Source: Mannheimia sp. USDA-ARS-USMARC-1261 (GTDB lineage Bacteria > Pseudomonadota > Gammaproteobacteria > Enterobacterales > Pasteurellaceae). Taken from it: a stretch of DNA of 64,000 nucleotides. The position numbers and the translations under genes are program-made. Shown piece by piece: positions 37,385-47,074 of the stretch. The notes beneath the pieces were generated by a model. The model worked only from the letters and a program-made list of their open reading frames with translations. It had not been told where the DNA came from and ran no database searches. Every line of letters starts with the position of its first letter. Position 1 is the first letter of the stretch. The DNA lies in NCBI RefSeq assembly GCF_000521605.1, contig NZ_CP006942.1:1116001-1180000 (forward strand). The letters are read 5' to 3'.

Positions 37385-37417
37385 GACCGCTTGCGATATA
37401 CTACAAGCGGTCTATTT
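37385..37417 (+). terminator. Uptake-signal-pair terminator after manB
   Basis: GACCGCTTG (37385-37393) pairs perfectly with CAAGCGGTC (37404-37412) over a ten-base loop, followed by TATTTTC. It separates manB from galU. Confidence 0.75.
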
Positions 37418-37450
37418 TCAATAAAACTTCACATATCATAAGGATTTCAA

Positions 37451-38338
37451 ATGAAAGTGATTATTCCCGTTGCAGGTCTTGGCACTCGTATGTTACCTGC
37501 AACAAAAGCTATTCCTAAAGAGATGCTTGTTCTTGCAGATAAGCCTTTAATTCAATACATTGTTAATGAATGTGTAGCAGCAGGTTTCAAAGAAATTGTG
37601 CTGGTAACACATTCTTCAAAAAATGCTATCGAAAACCACTTTGATACTTCTTTTGAGCTTGAAGCGATGCTTGAAAAGCGTGTTAAACGCCAATTATTAG
37701 ATGAAGTTCGTTCTATTATTCCAAAAGATGTGCGTTTGATTCACGTCCGTCAAGGTCAAGCAAAAGGCTTAGGACACGCGGTTTTATGTGGCAGAGCTGT
37801 AGTGGGTAATGAGCCATTTGCGGTAGTATTACCTGACGTATTATTAGGTGAATTCACAGCAGACCAAAAAACAGAAAACCTAGCCGCGATGGTTAAACGC
37901 TTTAAAGAGACCGGTCATAGTCAAATTATGGTTGCACCTGTGCCAATGGAAAATGTGAGCAGCTACGGTGTGGCTGATTGCAATGGGGTTGATATCCCGT
38001 TAGGTGGTTCAGCAGCGATTGCAAAAATGGTAGAAAAGCCGAGCGTAGAAGAAGCTCCTTCTAATCTTGCAGTTGTTGGGCGTTATGTATTCTCAGCAAA
38101 TATTTGGGAATTACTGGAGAAAACCCCAGTGGGTGTGGGGGATGAAATTCAGCTTACTGATGCGATCGATATGCTTATTCACCAAGAAACAGTTGAAGCT
38201 TTTAATATGACAGGTCGCTCGTTTGACTGTGGTGATAAAGTCGGTTATATGAAGGCTTTCGTTGAATACAGCTTAAACCACGATAAATGCGGAAAAGAAT
38301 TTAAGGCATTTATTAAAGACTTAGCGAAATCACTGTAA
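37451..38338 (+). CDS. galU: UTP-glucose-1-phosphate uridylyltransferase
   Basis: Makes UDP-glucose for lipooligosaccharide and capsule. The 295-residue product has the nucleotide-binding [32 protein letters not shown], and [11 protein letters not shown], typical of bacterial GalU. The length is normal. It is monocistronic, with a hairpin between it and the convergent priC. Confidence 0.97.
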   Translation: MKVIIPVAGLGTRMLPATKAIPKEMLVLADKPLIQYIVNECVAAGFKEIVLVTHSSKNAIENHFDTSFELEAMLEKRVKRQLLDEVRSIIPKDVRLIHVRQGQAKGLGHAVLCGRAVVGNEPFAVVLPDVLLGEFTADQKTENLAAMVKRFKETGHSQIMVAPVPMENVSSYGVADCNGVDIPLGGSAAIAKMVEKPSVEEAPSNLAVVGRYVFSANIWELLEKTPVGVGDEIQLTDAIDMLIHQETVEAFNMTGRSFDCGDKVGYMKAFVEYSLNHDKCGKEFKAFIKDLAKSL

Positions 38339-38362
38339 CTAACTAAACGTTGTAATGAAAAT

Positions 38363-38383
38363 GGGCACATATTTAATGTGCCC
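38363..38383. terminator. Bidirectional terminator between galU and priC
   Basis: GGGCACAT, loop ATTTA, ATGTGCCC; a perfect 8-base stem in the gap between two convergent genes. Short A/T stretches flank it on both sides. Confidence 0.7.
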
Positions 38384-38385
38384 GT

Positions 38386-38904
38386 TTACTTAAATAATAA
38401 TTCCTGTTCTAAATCTTCAATCGCTTGGATACATTTCTTTTTGCGGTATTCTGTTTCTATAATTTGATTTTGCAGCTCTTGCTTTAATATCTCATTTTCC
38501 TGATTATAATTTTTCTCCATTAACCAACTCATCTTTTCATTTAATGCCCTTAATGCCTTACGATATTCTTGCAAACGTTTATTCGGTGAAAGAGCGTGAA
38601 TATTCGACGGAAATTGAAAGGAAGAATGAAACTGGGCTACTTTTTTTTGCTGATGAGTGTTTTTAATTGCACTATTAAGAGCATCAAATTGCTTAATCAG
38701 TTTTTCAGCGTAAAATTCACTATATGAAACATCTTCCTGAGCGAGTAGTTGCTCTGCTGTTTTTTCAATCTCGGCAACAAAGAATTTTACTAAACCAGAT
38801 TGTTTGGAAAAATAAGTTGAATTAAGTGTAATTTTTTGCTCAGAAAGAGGAAGTAGAGCAGCTAAATTTTGTTTTATCTGGGTAAGAAAAAAGTGTTTAT
38901 GCAT
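38386..38904 (-). CDS. priC: Primosomal replication protein PriC (N'')
   Basis: Helps reload DnaB at stalled forks. The 172-residue, all-helical product is rich in Lys, Gln and Leu. It contains LSPNKRLQEYRKALRALNEK and the closing QIIETEYRKKKCIQAIEDLE, which match the pattern of the PriC C-terminal half. The N-terminal half is diverged, as usual in this poorly conserved family, so the call rests on pattern and length (E. coli PriC 175). Confidence 0.72.
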   Translation of the reverse strand: MHKHFFLTQIKQNLAALLPLSEQKITLNSTYFSKQSGLVKFFVAEIEKTAEQLLAQEDVSYSEFYAEKLIKQFDALNSAIKNTHQQKKVAQFHSSFQFPSNIHALSPNKRLQEYRKALRALNEKMSWLMEKNYNQENEILKQELQNQIIETEYRKKKCIQAIEDLEQELLFK

Positions 38905-39057
38905 ATTTATTAGCTTGTAATAGAAATTTAGGCAATAAATTCATTTTATATAAATTTATGCTAGAAGCAAAATGTTCATCTGCAAGCGATTTATATTTCT
39001 CAAATACAGAATGTTTTTGAGTAAAAATCAATCTAAATTCAAATAAAATTTCAAAAA

Positions 39058-39073
39058 TGTGATCTACATCACA
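39058..39073. promoter_or_regulatory. CRP-binding site
   Basis: TGTGATCTACATCACA is a perfect TGTGA-N6-TCACA palindrome. It lies 154 bases before the small hydrophobic frame, about 180 bases before the inverted repeat and 330 bases before the porin ATG on one side. On the other side it is about 155 bases before priC. Which gene it serves depends on where the promoters are; the sequence match itself is exact. Confidence 0.75.
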
Positions 39074-39239
39074 AAATAAATGAACTTTTTCAAAATGTTG
39101 CAACGCTTGATTTTGACTGGATAAAAATCTTTATTTTTCAAGTGGTTATGTGATGCAGCCAAAATCAATTCAAATGAGCAAATTTCTCCAAATGAAATTG
39201 AGTGAATTTAACTTATTGATTTATAAGGAAATGCTCTTT

Positions 39240-39308
39240 ATGAGAATAGCATTCGGACTATTGACATTAACTTTTGTTTTTGCAATTATGCACCTGCAAG
39301 CAGTGTGA
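39240..39308 (+). CDS. Possible 22-residue membrane peptide
   Basis: MRIAFGLLTLTFVFAIMHLQ and two more residues, one continuous hydrophobic segment. AAGGAA lies ten bases before the ATG. A peptide of this kind could be a small membrane protein or a leader peptide for the porin region. It is unsupported beyond the ribosome site and hydrophobic pattern. Confidence 0.35.
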   Translation: MRIAFGLLTLTFVFAIMHLQAV

Positions 39309-39311
39309 GGC

Positions 39312-39374
39312 AATAGCTGATACACTGTGATTGGATTGTTGCTCTTACACCTTAACGAGGGTAACAGCTATTAT
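39312..39374 (+). repeat. Inverted repeat in the porin leader
   Basis: AATAGCTGATAC and GTAACAGCTATT pair over 11 of 12 bases with a 39-base interior, ending 28 bases before the porin ATG. It could fold in the mRNA leader and affect stability or small-RNA control, as is common for porin messages. Confidence 0.45.
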
Positions 39375-39402
39375 ATAACATAAAAAATCTAAGGTGAAAA
39401 TT

Positions 39403-40479
39403 ATGAAAAAAACATTAGTTGCATTAGCATTAACAGCGTTCGCAGCGTCAGCATCAGCAACAGTAGTTTATGATGCAGATGGTACAAAAGTAGATTTCTG
39501 GGGTTCTTTACGTTTAATCGTAGATAACCAAACTAAAAAAGAGGGTGGTAAAAAAGTTGCTAAGGAAGACAACGGCGATACCAAATTACGCAATGGCGGT
39601 ACTCGTTTTGGCGTGAAAGTAAACCACGCATTAAATGACAACGGTTTCTACGCATTAGGTGCATTACAAGTTCGTCTAAAAGGCAACCAAGATGCTGGCT
39701 TTGGTGATTTATATGCTCACCAAGCGTATGTTGGTTTAGGTCAAAAAGAGTATGGTCAGCTTACTTTTGGTAAACAACCGGTAATTGCTGATGATGTAGG
39801 TTTAGCAAATGACTACGCATACGGTTTATTAGATGACTATGTGCCAACTTCTAGCACAAGTGCTATTCGTTATGACTATAACGGTATTGAAGGTTTAACA
39901 TTAAGTGCTAACTATAACTTTAGCCAAACAGAAGAAAATAACGGTAAAAAACTTGTAACAGTTGATCCAGTTACTGGTGAAAAAGAAGGCTATAATATTA
40001 AAAACGGTTACGGTCTTGGTGCAATTTATGAAGTAAACAACTGGATCTTCCAAGGTGCTTACGGTCGTACGAACTATAAAACTGATTCAGCTGATAAAAT
40101 CCGTGCAAATGCATTTGATGCAGCAGTTGGCTATAACATCAACGATGCTGTGTTAGTAGGTGTTGATGGTGGCTACCGAGTTACTAAAGATGGCTCAGAA
40201 AAAGAGAAAGAATTCTACGTTGGTCCAATGGTTAAAGTTCAAGTAACTGATAAATCATCTGTTTATGCTAACTATAAGTATGGATATTCTAAAGACAACG
40301 ATGGTAAGAAAAATAAATCACACGGCTTCTTAGCTGGTACTGATTATAAATTCCACAAAAACGTAGTTGCTTTCGTTGAAGGTAAATATGTAACAGCAAG
40401 AGACCACAATGTAGATGGTTCTCGTTCTGCGAAAAAATCAGAACAAGCAATCGGTGTTGGTTTACGCGTAAACTGGTAA
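39403..40479 (+). CDS. General porin, OmpP2/OmpC-like 16-strand barrel
   Basis: Outer-membrane diffusion channel. The 358-residue precursor has a signal peptide MKKTLVALALTAFAASASA, then alternating beta-strand pattern (TVVYDADGTKVDFWGSLRLI), the QAYVGLGQKEYGQLTFGKQP block typical of gammaproteobacterial porins, and a C-terminal aromatic-ending strand IGVGLRVNW. The start at 39403 is taken because AAGGTG precedes it and the signal peptide begins there. Charged loops such as TKKEGGKKVAKEDNG are likely surface loops. It resembles Haemophilus P2 but the symbol cannot be fixed. Confidence 0.93.
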   Translation: MKKTLVALALTAFAASASATVVYDADGTKVDFWGSLRLIVDNQTKKEGGKKVAKEDNGDTKLRNGGTRFGVKVNHALNDNGFYALGALQVRLKGNQDAGFGDLYAHQAYVGLGQKEYGQLTFGKQPVIADDVGLANDYAYGLLDDYVPTSSTSAIRYDYNGIEGLTLSANYNFSQTEENNGKKLVTVDPVTGEKEGYNIKNGYGLGAIYEVNNWIFQGAYGRTNYKTDSADKIRANAFDAAVGYNINDAVLVGVDGGYRVTKDGSEKEKEFYVGPMVKVQVTDKSSVYANYKYGYSKDNDGKKNKSHGFLAGTDYKFHKNVVAFVEGKYVTARDHNVDGSRSAKKSEQAIGVGLRVNW

Positions 40480-40502
40480 TTACTGATTTGTTAATCTAAT
40501 TT

Positions 40503-40535
40503 AACCCCTAACAAATTTTTGTTAGGGGTTTTATT
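40503..40535 (+). terminator. Terminator after the porin gene
   Basis: AACCCCTAACAAA pairs with TTTGTTAGGGGTT, a 13-base perfect stem, followed by TTATTTT. Strong, as expected for a highly expressed porin. Confidence 0.9.
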
Positions 40536-40653
40536 TTGCGTATTTTTTAGAAAATACGACCGCTTGCCGGGTAAAATAATTTCCCTATCACTCTACCATT
40601 TCCCTATTTTTCGGATAGAATATAATCATTATTTTTAGTACAAGAGGTGAAAA

Positions 40654-41736
40654 ATGACAGAGGTTTATAACTTCAGTGCAGGTCCGGCAATGATGCCGAA
40701 AAAAGTGTTAGAAAAAGCACAACACGAATTATTAAATTGGTTAGATCAAGGCATTTCGGTAATGGAAGTAAGCCATCGTGGTAAATTGTTTATGGAGTTA
40801 GCGGCTCAATCTGAGGCTGATTTGCGTAAACTTTATAATGTGCCGGAAAATTACCGCATTCTCTTTTTGCAAGGCGGAGCAAGAGGTCAGTTTGCGGCTA
40901 TTCCAATGAATTTGATTGGCAAAAAAGGCAAAGCTCTTTATTTAAATTCAGGGCATTGGTCTGCAACTGCGGCAAAAGAAGCTCGTAACTTCACCGAAAT
41001 TGATGAAATTAATATTTTAGAGACCGATCCGCAACTAAAAGTAAACCGCTTAGATTTTAGTGATATTGCTGATCAGTATGATTATGTGCATTACTGCACA
41101 AACGAAACTATTAGCGGTGTTGAAATTGTTGATATTCCGAATGTAGGTAACACGCCGCTAGTGGCGGATATGTCATCAAATATTTTGTCTCGTGGTATTG
41201 ATATTAGTAAGTTTGGGGTAATTTATGCAGGTGCTCAGAAAAATCTAGGACCGGCAGGTATTACGATCGTGATTATTCGTGATGATTTAATCGGCAATGC
41301 CCGCAAAGACACGCCTTCTATTTGGAATTATGCGGTTCAGCGTGATGCGGATTCAATGATTAATACGCCACCTACTTTTGCTTGGTATTTGTGTTCATTA
41401 GTATTCAAACATTTACTGGCAGAAGGTGGATTAAAAGCTACAGAAGAGCGTAACTTAGCGAAAGCAACGTTGTTATATGATTATTTAGATAGCTCAAAAT
41501 TCTATTACAACACAGTTGCAAAAGAAAACCGCTCATTGATGAATGTAACCTTTACCACGGGTAATGATGAATTAAATGCAAAATTTGTAAGTGATGCGAC
41601 CGCTTGTGGCTTACAAGCCTTGAAAGGACATAAAGTGTTAGGTGGAATGCGTGCTTCAATTTATAACGCAATGCCGATTGAAGGGGTTAAAGCGTTAATT
41701 GAGTTTATGAAAGAATTTGAACAACGTAATGCTTAA
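40654..41736 (+). CDS. serC: Phosphoserine aminotransferase
   Basis: PLP enzyme of serine synthesis, also used for pyridoxal phosphate synthesis. The 360-residue product has the start YNFSAGPAMMPKKVLEKAQ, the LQGGARGQFAA loop, and the lysine region FGVIYAGAQKNLGPAG. AGAGGTG is seven bases before the ATG. The length matches SerC (362). It stands alone, with a terminator before the convergent yrbG. Confidence 0.97.
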   Translation: MTEVYNFSAGPAMMPKKVLEKAQHELLNWLDQGISVMEVSHRGKLFMELAAQSEADLRKLYNVPENYRILFLQGGARGQFAAIPMNLIGKKGKALYLNSGHWSATAAKEARNFTEIDEINILETDPQLKVNRLDFSDIADQYDYVHYCTNETISGVEIVDIPNVGNTPLVADMSSNILSRGIDISKFGVIYAGAQKNLGPAGITIVIIRDDLIGNARKDTPSIWNYAVQRDADSMINTPPTFAWYLCSLVFKHLLAEGGLKATEERNLAKATLLYDYLDSSKFYYNTVAKENRSLMNVTFTTGNDELNAKFVSDATACGLQALKGHKVLGGMRASIYNAMPIEGVKALIEFMKEFEQRNA

Positions 41737-41747
41737 ATAGAAAGATT

Positions 41748-41772
41748 AAGAGCCACATTTGTGGCTCTTTTA
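41748..41772. terminator. Bidirectional terminator between serC and yrbG
   Basis: AAGAGCCAC, loop ATTT, GTGGCTCTT, then TTAGTTT on the plus strand and AATCTTTC on the minus strand. It lies in the 43-base gap between convergent genes. Confidence 0.8.
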
Positions 41773-41779
41773 GTTTATA

Positions 41780-42757
41780 TTAGATAGCAGTTTTAAACAG
41801 ATAGAAGTTATAACCTACATAGGCTATGAAAAGAATAAATCCTTCTAAGCGGTTAATTCTTCCACCTTCCGGTCGGCGATAGATATTCAAGCCAAACACA
41901 AAAAGTAAGAAGGTTAGAGCAGACATAATCACAATATCACGAGAGAATACTTCTGCAGCTGCTTGCATTGGTTCAATTGCACCAGCAATACCTACCACCG
42001 CTAGGGTATTGAATAAGTTAGAACCGATGATGTTGCCTAATGCTAAATCCACCTCACCTTTACGAGCAGCAGCAATAGATGATGCTAATTCAGGTAAAGA
42101 TGTACCCACTGCTACAATGGTTAAACCAATCACTAAATCGCTTACACCAAAGAATTTTGCAACTTCAACTGCTCCCCAAACCAAAAATTGAGAACTTACA
42201 ACTAAAAGCACTAAGCCAATAATCAGCCATAAAATAGATTTGCCTAAACTCATTTCTGAGCTACTTTCTAATTCAGCATCAACATCAATTGCTAACGCAT
42301 CATTTTTACTTTTCATTGCGGTAATGACTGTCCAAACCATATAAACTGCAAATACAGCAAGTAAAATAATCGCATCTAAGCGGGTAACATCGGCATCATA
42401 AAGTAAATAGGCTGAAAGTAGCGTAACTGCCATTAAAATAGGTAATTCCTTTTTCAATACTTCGGAATTTACCATTAATGGTTTAATAAGGGCGGTTAAA
42501 CCTAAAATAAGAGCAATATTGGTAATATTTGAGCCATAAGCATTACCAAGTGCAATGCCGGGAGAGCCACTTAATGCAGATGAAGCTGAAACAATCATCT
42601 CTGGGGCTGATGTACCAAAGCCGATGACGACAATTCCAATTAATAATGGTGTCATACCAAAATGTTTAGCCGTAGATGCTGCCCCATCAACGAAACGGTC
42701 AGCACTCCAAACTAACACAATTAAGCCACCGATAATGGCAGCAAGAGCAAGAGTCAT
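41780..42757 (-). CDS. yrbG: Calcium/sodium antiporter family protein YrbG
   Basis: CaCA-superfamily inner-membrane antiporter with two homologous halves. The 325-residue product has the alpha-repeat motifs VVIGFGTSAPEMIVS (residues about 45-60) and IVAVGTSLPELASS in the second half, with SALSGSPGIALGNAYGSNITN and AARKGEVDLALGNIIGSNLFN matching each other. About ten membrane segments. An acidic loop (DVDAELESSSEMS) separates the halves. Ions transported are inferred from the family. Confidence 0.9.
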   Translation of the reverse strand: MTLALAAIIGGLIVLVWSADRFVDGAASTAKHFGMTPLLIGIVVIGFGTSAPEMIVSASSALSGSPGIALGNAYGSNITNIALILGLTALIKPLMVNSEVLKKELPILMAVTLLSAYLLYDADVTRLDAIILLAVFAVYMVWTVITAMKSKNDALAIDVDAELESSSEMSLGKSILWLIIGLVLLVVSSQFLVWGAVEVAKFFGVSDLVIGLTIVAVGTSLPELASSIAAARKGEVDLALGNIIGSNLFNTLAVVGIAGAIEPMQAAAEVFSRDIVIMSALTFLLFVFGLNIYRRPEGGRINRLEGFILFIAYVGYNFYLFKTAI

Positions 42758-42869
42758 AAATTATCCTTCTATTACAAAATGAGAGTGCATTATAGCTTGT
42801 TGTGTAAAAATAAATATAGGCAAAGCGAAATAAATCGCCTATTATTTTGAAAAATTTGGACGAGTAAAT

Positions 42870-45434
42870 ATGAAAAATAGCAACGAATTAAAAACGCTTT
42901 TAGCTGAATTTACGGAAAAGCAAAAACAGGCATTTTCAACTACAGGTGTAATGGATCTCATTACTGAGCGTAGCCGTTTTTGCGATGAAATTTTGCTCAC
43001 GCTTTGGCAACAATACGGGCTGGAAAAGCGTGAAGATCTTGCATTATTAGCGGTTGGAGGTTATGGGCGAGAAGAAATGTTTCCGCTCTCTGATCTTGAT
43101 ATTTTAGTACTGTCTGAAAAGCCATTAGATGAAACCACACAACAATTACTGAATGAATTATTTAATTTGCTGTGGGATAGCAAATTACAGTTAGGAACAA
43201 GTGTTCGAACCCTTGATGAATGTATTACAATCGGGAAAGCTGAAATTTCAGTTGCTACCAATATGTTGGAAGGGCGTTTTCTATTCGGCAATCATCAGCT
43301 TTGGATTAGATTAAAAGAGGCAATATATCAGCCGGATTTTTGGGAAATTGATGCATTTTTTAAAGCAAAAATGGACGAAAAAAATGCTCGTTATGCCCGC
43401 TATCATAATACCAGTTACAACCTTGAGCCTGATTTAAAACACAGCCCAGGAGGGTTGCGAGATCTGAATTTGATCTCTTGGATTATGCTACGTCAATACG
43501 GTGTACATTCATTCATTGATTTGCTCAATAAAGGGTTGCTCTATTCCGAAGAATATAAAGAATTAATGGCAGCACAAGCGGTGCTTTTTCGTATGCGTTT
43601 TGCACTTCACTTGCAGCTTAAACGTTACGATAACCGTTTGAGGTTTGATAGACAGCTACAACTCAGTGAATTTTTAGGCTATCAAGGCGATGGTAATCAA
43701 GCGGTTGAAATGATGATGCGTGATTACTTCCAAGCTACAAAATCCATTTCTCAACTCAGCCAGCTCATACTGAATGGTTTTGAGCAGATCCATTTATGCA
43801 ATTTGCAAAAAACAGGTGAAAAACAACCGCTTGATCCTTATTTTTATCAGCAAAATCAGATGGTATTTATTGAAGATCGTCGCATTTTCAAAAATCATCC
43901 CACTACAATGTTGGATTTATTCTTCCATCTTACGCATTTCCCACAATTAGCTGCGAGTGCAGATACATTAAGGCAACTGCGTTTATCTCTCCAGCAGCAA
44001 GAGCAAGCTCTTTGTGAAAATGAGAAAATGAGAGAAAAATTTGTGCAACTCTTCCACCAACCTAAAGTGGTATCCAGAGCGATTTTGCCAATGCACCAAT
44101 TAGGTTTTTTGACAGCCTATTTACCACAATGGAAAGGCATTGAAGGGCTGATGCAGTTTGATTTGTTCCATATTTATACCGTAGATGAACATACGGTTCG
44201 GGTAATGCTGAATTTAGAAAACTTTGCTGAGAATACGCAAGATTCTATTTTTCCTCTCGCTAACAGTTTATTTTCACAGTTATCGGATAAGCACGGCTTG
44301 ATTTATCTTGCCGCTCTTTTCCACGATATTGCAAAGGGCAGAGATGGCGACCACGCTAAAGTTGGGGCGGAGGATATGCGTGAATTTGCCAAATTACACG
44401 CATTTAACCAAGAGCAAACTGATTATATGACTTGGCTTGTGGAAGAACATTTGATGATGTCGATTACGGCTCAACGGCGTGATATTCACGATCCGGAAGT
44501 AGTGCGTGCATTTGCAAAAAAAGTGAAAAATTCGACCGCTTTATCTTCATTGCTTTGTTTAACGGTTGCCGATATTTGTGCAACCAGCGAGAGTTTATGG
44601 AATGATTGGAAAGCCTCACTTTTTACCCAACTTTACCAATTCACGTTGCAGCAATTAGCGGAAAATTTAGATTACGAAGCGGTAGCAAAAGAGCATCGCT
44701 TGCAAGCATTGGAATTGATGAAATTGGTACTTTCTGCAGATGAAAGAAAGCGATTAGCAACCTTTTGGCAACCTTGCCCGCAAAGCTATTTTTTACGCCA
44801 TAAACCCACTCAATTGGTGTGGCACGCATTAAGTTATATTAAAAATCGCGAACTGCCAATGGTGTTAATCAGCAACGATTATGCAAGGGGCGGAACAGAA
44901 ATTTTTGTTTGTTGCCAAGATCAGCCTCAACTTTTTGCTCGTATCGCTCATTTATTAAGCCAAAAGAAAATCAGCATTCACGATGCTCAAATTATTACCA
45001 GCGAAAACGGCTTGGTATTAGACAGTTTTATTGTAACTGAACGTAATGGAGAAGATTTAACCGACGAAAGAAGTCTGCAAATTCAGCAATCTTTGATAAA
45101 AATGTTAGCAATGCCGCACAATCAGACTAGGTTTATTAAAAAGCCTGTTAAGCACGCGTCATTTAAACGTAAAACAAGGTTACGTTTTCTTCCTCAATCA
45201 TCAAAACAGCAAACTGAATTTGAGTTATTTACCCTTGATCGAGATGGATTATTGGCTCAAGTTGGCTATATTTTTAATCGACTAAACTTGAATTTATTAA
45301 ATGCGAAAATTACTACTATTGGCGAGAGAGTAGAGGATTTCTTTGTGGTAAATAATGCTGAAGGAAAAGCACTCTCGGAACAAGAGCAGTTGGTACTTCA
45401 AGAAACAATAATGAGAGAACTGGATAGTGAATAG
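42870..45434 (+). CDS. glnD: Bifunctional uridylyltransferase / uridylyl-removing enzyme GlnD
   Basis: Nitrogen sensor that adds or removes UMP from PII proteins. The 854-residue product has the nucleotidyltransferase motif GGYGREEMFPLSDLDILV at residues 63-80. The HD hydrolase domain has AALFHDIAKGRDGDHAKVGA, and two C-terminal ACT domains follow (RIAHLLSQKKISIHDAQIIT; GLLAQVGYIFNRLNLNLLNA). The length is near the E. coli protein (890). No PII gene is nearby. Confidence 0.96.
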   Translation: MKNSNELKTLLAEFTEKQKQAFSTTGVMDLITERSRFCDEILLTLWQQYGLEKREDLALLAVGGYGREEMFPLSDLDILVLSEKPLDETTQQLLNELFNLLWDSKLQLGTSVRTLDECITIGKAEISVATNMLEGRFLFGNHQLWIRLKEAIYQPDFWEIDAFFKAKMDEKNARYARYHNTSYNLEPDLKHSPGGLRDLNLISWIMLRQYGVHSFIDLLNKGLLYSEEYKELMAAQAVLFRMRFALHLQLKRYDNRLRFDRQLQLSEFLGYQGDGNQAVEMMMRDYFQATKSISQLSQLILNGFEQIHLCNLQKTGEKQPLDPYFYQQNQMVFIEDRRIFKNHPTTMLDLFFHLTHFPQLAASADTLRQLRLSLQQQEQALCENEKMREKFVQLFHQPKVVSRAILPMHQLGFLTAYLPQWKGIEGLMQFDLFHIYTVDEHTVRVMLNLENFAENTQDSIFPLANSLFSQLSDKHGLIYLAALFHDIAKGRDGDHAKVGAEDMREFAKLHAFNQEQTDYMTWLVEEHLMMSITAQRRDIHDPEVVRAFAKKVKNSTALSSLLCLTVADICATSESLWNDWKASLFTQLYQFTLQQLAENLDYEAVAKEHRLQALELMKLVLSADERKRLATFWQPCPQSYFLRHKPTQLVWHALSYIKNRELPMVLISNDYARGGTEIFVCCQDQPQLFARIAHLLSQKKISIHDAQIITSENGLVLDSFIVTERNGEDLTDERSLQIQQSLIKMLAMPHNQTRFIKKPVKHASFKRKTRLRFLPQSSKQQTEFELFTLDRDGLLAQVGYIFNRLNLNLLNAKITTIGERVEDFFVVNNAEGKALSEQEQLVLQETIMRELDSE

Positions 45435-45438
45435 TAAA

Positions 45439-45469
45439 ACCGCTTGTAGTGATGAATTACAAGCGGTTG
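45439..45469. terminator. Uptake-signal-pair terminator between glnD and zapG
   Basis: AACCGCTTGTA (45439-45449) pairs with TACAAGCGGTT (45459-45469), followed by GTTTTTGG; it lies between convergent genes and can serve both. Confidence 0.8.
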
Positions 45470-45484
45470 TTTTTGGGAAAAATT

Positions 45485-45880
45485 TTACGATTTTAATAAG
45501 CCGGAAGAACCTTCGGAGTAATCTCTTGGTTGATCTTCTTCTGTTTTTTCAGGTTGAACAGGCAGCTGAGTTTGTTGGAAAAACTCAATACTTTTAGCAT
45601 TTTCCGGTAATAACTTTTCAGAACTTTGAGCTAAATGGGCATACAGTTTTTTATAATCAGCCGCTAACGTTGAAAGTAATTGAGCGGATTGCTCGAAATG
45701 TTGCTCAAGTTGTTGTTTTTGTTCATCAAATTGTGTTTTGGTTTGTTTAAGTTCTCGCTCTAATTCGTGTTGCTTCCTTACATTACTATTAAATACACGC
45801 ACTAGGGTACAACCTACCACAGCTCCCACAATAAATGCAGCGGCAATTGCTGCCCAAACATCACTTGTCCATTGTTCCAT
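45485..45880 (-). CDS. zapG: ZapG/YhcB-type membrane protein (DUF1043)
   Basis: Inner-membrane protein linked to cell division and envelope growth in enterics. The 131-residue product has one N-terminal membrane segment (WAAIAAAFIVGAVVGCTLVR), then a coiled coil with repeated Gln/Glu/Lys (KQHELERELKQTKTQFDEQK) and a disordered, Pro/Glu-rich tail. Two adjacent ATG codons (45883 and 45880) follow AAGGAG; 45880 has the better spacing. It is divergent from rplM, as in E. coli, where yhcB also lies near rplM-rpsI, which supports the call. Confidence 0.87.
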   Translation of the reverse strand: MEQWTSDVWAAIAAAFIVGAVVGCTLVRVFNSNVRKQHELERELKQTKTQFDEQKQQLEQHFEQSAQLLSTLAADYKKLYAHLAQSSEKLLPENAKSIEFFQQTQLPVQPEKTEEDQPRDYSEGSSGLLKS

Positions 45881-46031
45881 CATAAACTCCTTATGTTTAA
45901 GTAGTGAATTTATGGTCCTATTTTTAACATTTTGGCTTTTATTTGAAAAGCTCCAAATGATTAAAATGTGATATAGGTTCAATTTTAAAGAATAAGTCTA
46001 AAAAATATTAGATTTTTGGCTAAAAAGTCTG

Positions 46032-46603
<572 letters not shown>

Positions 46604-46618
46604 TCACGGAGCAGAAAA

Positions 46619-47014
46619 ATGACAGCAGCAAATCAAAACTACGGCACAGGTCGCCGCAAAAGCTCTTCAGCTCGTGTATTTATCAAACCGGGCAGTGGTA
46701 ACATTACCATTAACCAACGTTCTTTAGAGGTTTACTTCGGTCGTGAAACTTCACGTATGATCGTTCGTCAACCATTAGAGTTAGTTGAATTAACAGATAA
46801 ATTAGACCTATACATCACTGTAACCGGTGGTGGTATTTCTGGTCAAGCGGGTGCAATCCGTCACGGTATCACTCGTGCATTAATGGAATACGATGAAACT
46901 CTACGCCCAGCACTTCGTGCAGCAGGCTTCGTTACTCGTGACGCACGTCGCGTTGAACGTAAAAAAGTGGGTTTACACAAAGCACGTCGTCGTCCACAAT
47001 ACTCAAAACGTTAA
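46619..47014 (+). CDS. rpsI: 30S ribosomal protein S9
   Basis: Small-subunit protein whose C-terminal tail reaches the P-site tRNA. 131 residues with [19 protein letters not shown] at the start, [19 protein letters not shown] in the middle and the conserved basic end [11 protein letters not shown]. It lies 15 bases after rplM with CACGGAG as ribosome site. Followed by a strong terminator. Confidence 0.99.
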   Translation: MTAANQNYGTGRRKSSSARVFIKPGSGNITINQRSLEVYFGRETSRMIVRQPLELVELTDKLDLYITVTGGGISGQAGAIRHGITRALMEYDETLRPALRAAGFVTRDARRVERKKVGLHKARRRPQYSKR

Positions 47015-47033
47015 TTTTATTTTCGTTTTCAGC

Positions 47034-47061
47034 AAAAAAGGCAGGAGTTCCTGCCTTTTTT
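47034..47061 (+). terminator. Terminator after rpsI
   Basis: AAAAAAGGCAGG, short loop, CCTGCCTTTTTT: nearly a perfect palindrome with T- and A-runs, so it may act for the convergent VanZ-like gene too. Confidence 0.9.
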
Positions 47062-47074
47062 ATTATCTATAACA

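Larger units (their letters stand above)
38905..39402. other. Intergenic stretch upstream of the porin gene
   Basis: Nearly 500 bases between priC and the porin. It holds a perfect CRP half-site pair (39058-39073), a possible 22-codon gene (39240-39308) and an inverted repeat in what would be the porin leader (39312-39374). A 68-codon minus-strand frame across 38897-39103 lacks any family look and spans the CRP site, so I do not call it. The porin is expected to have a strong promoter here. Confidence 0.6.

Noticed and set aside
38897-39103. 68-codon minus-strand frame upstream of priC
   Set aside because: No family look, no ribosome site, and it spans a perfect CRP site; more likely non-coding.
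39394-39402. GTG start of the porin three codons upstream
   Set aside because: It overlaps the AAGGTG ribosome site; the ATG at 39403 gives the standard signal peptide.
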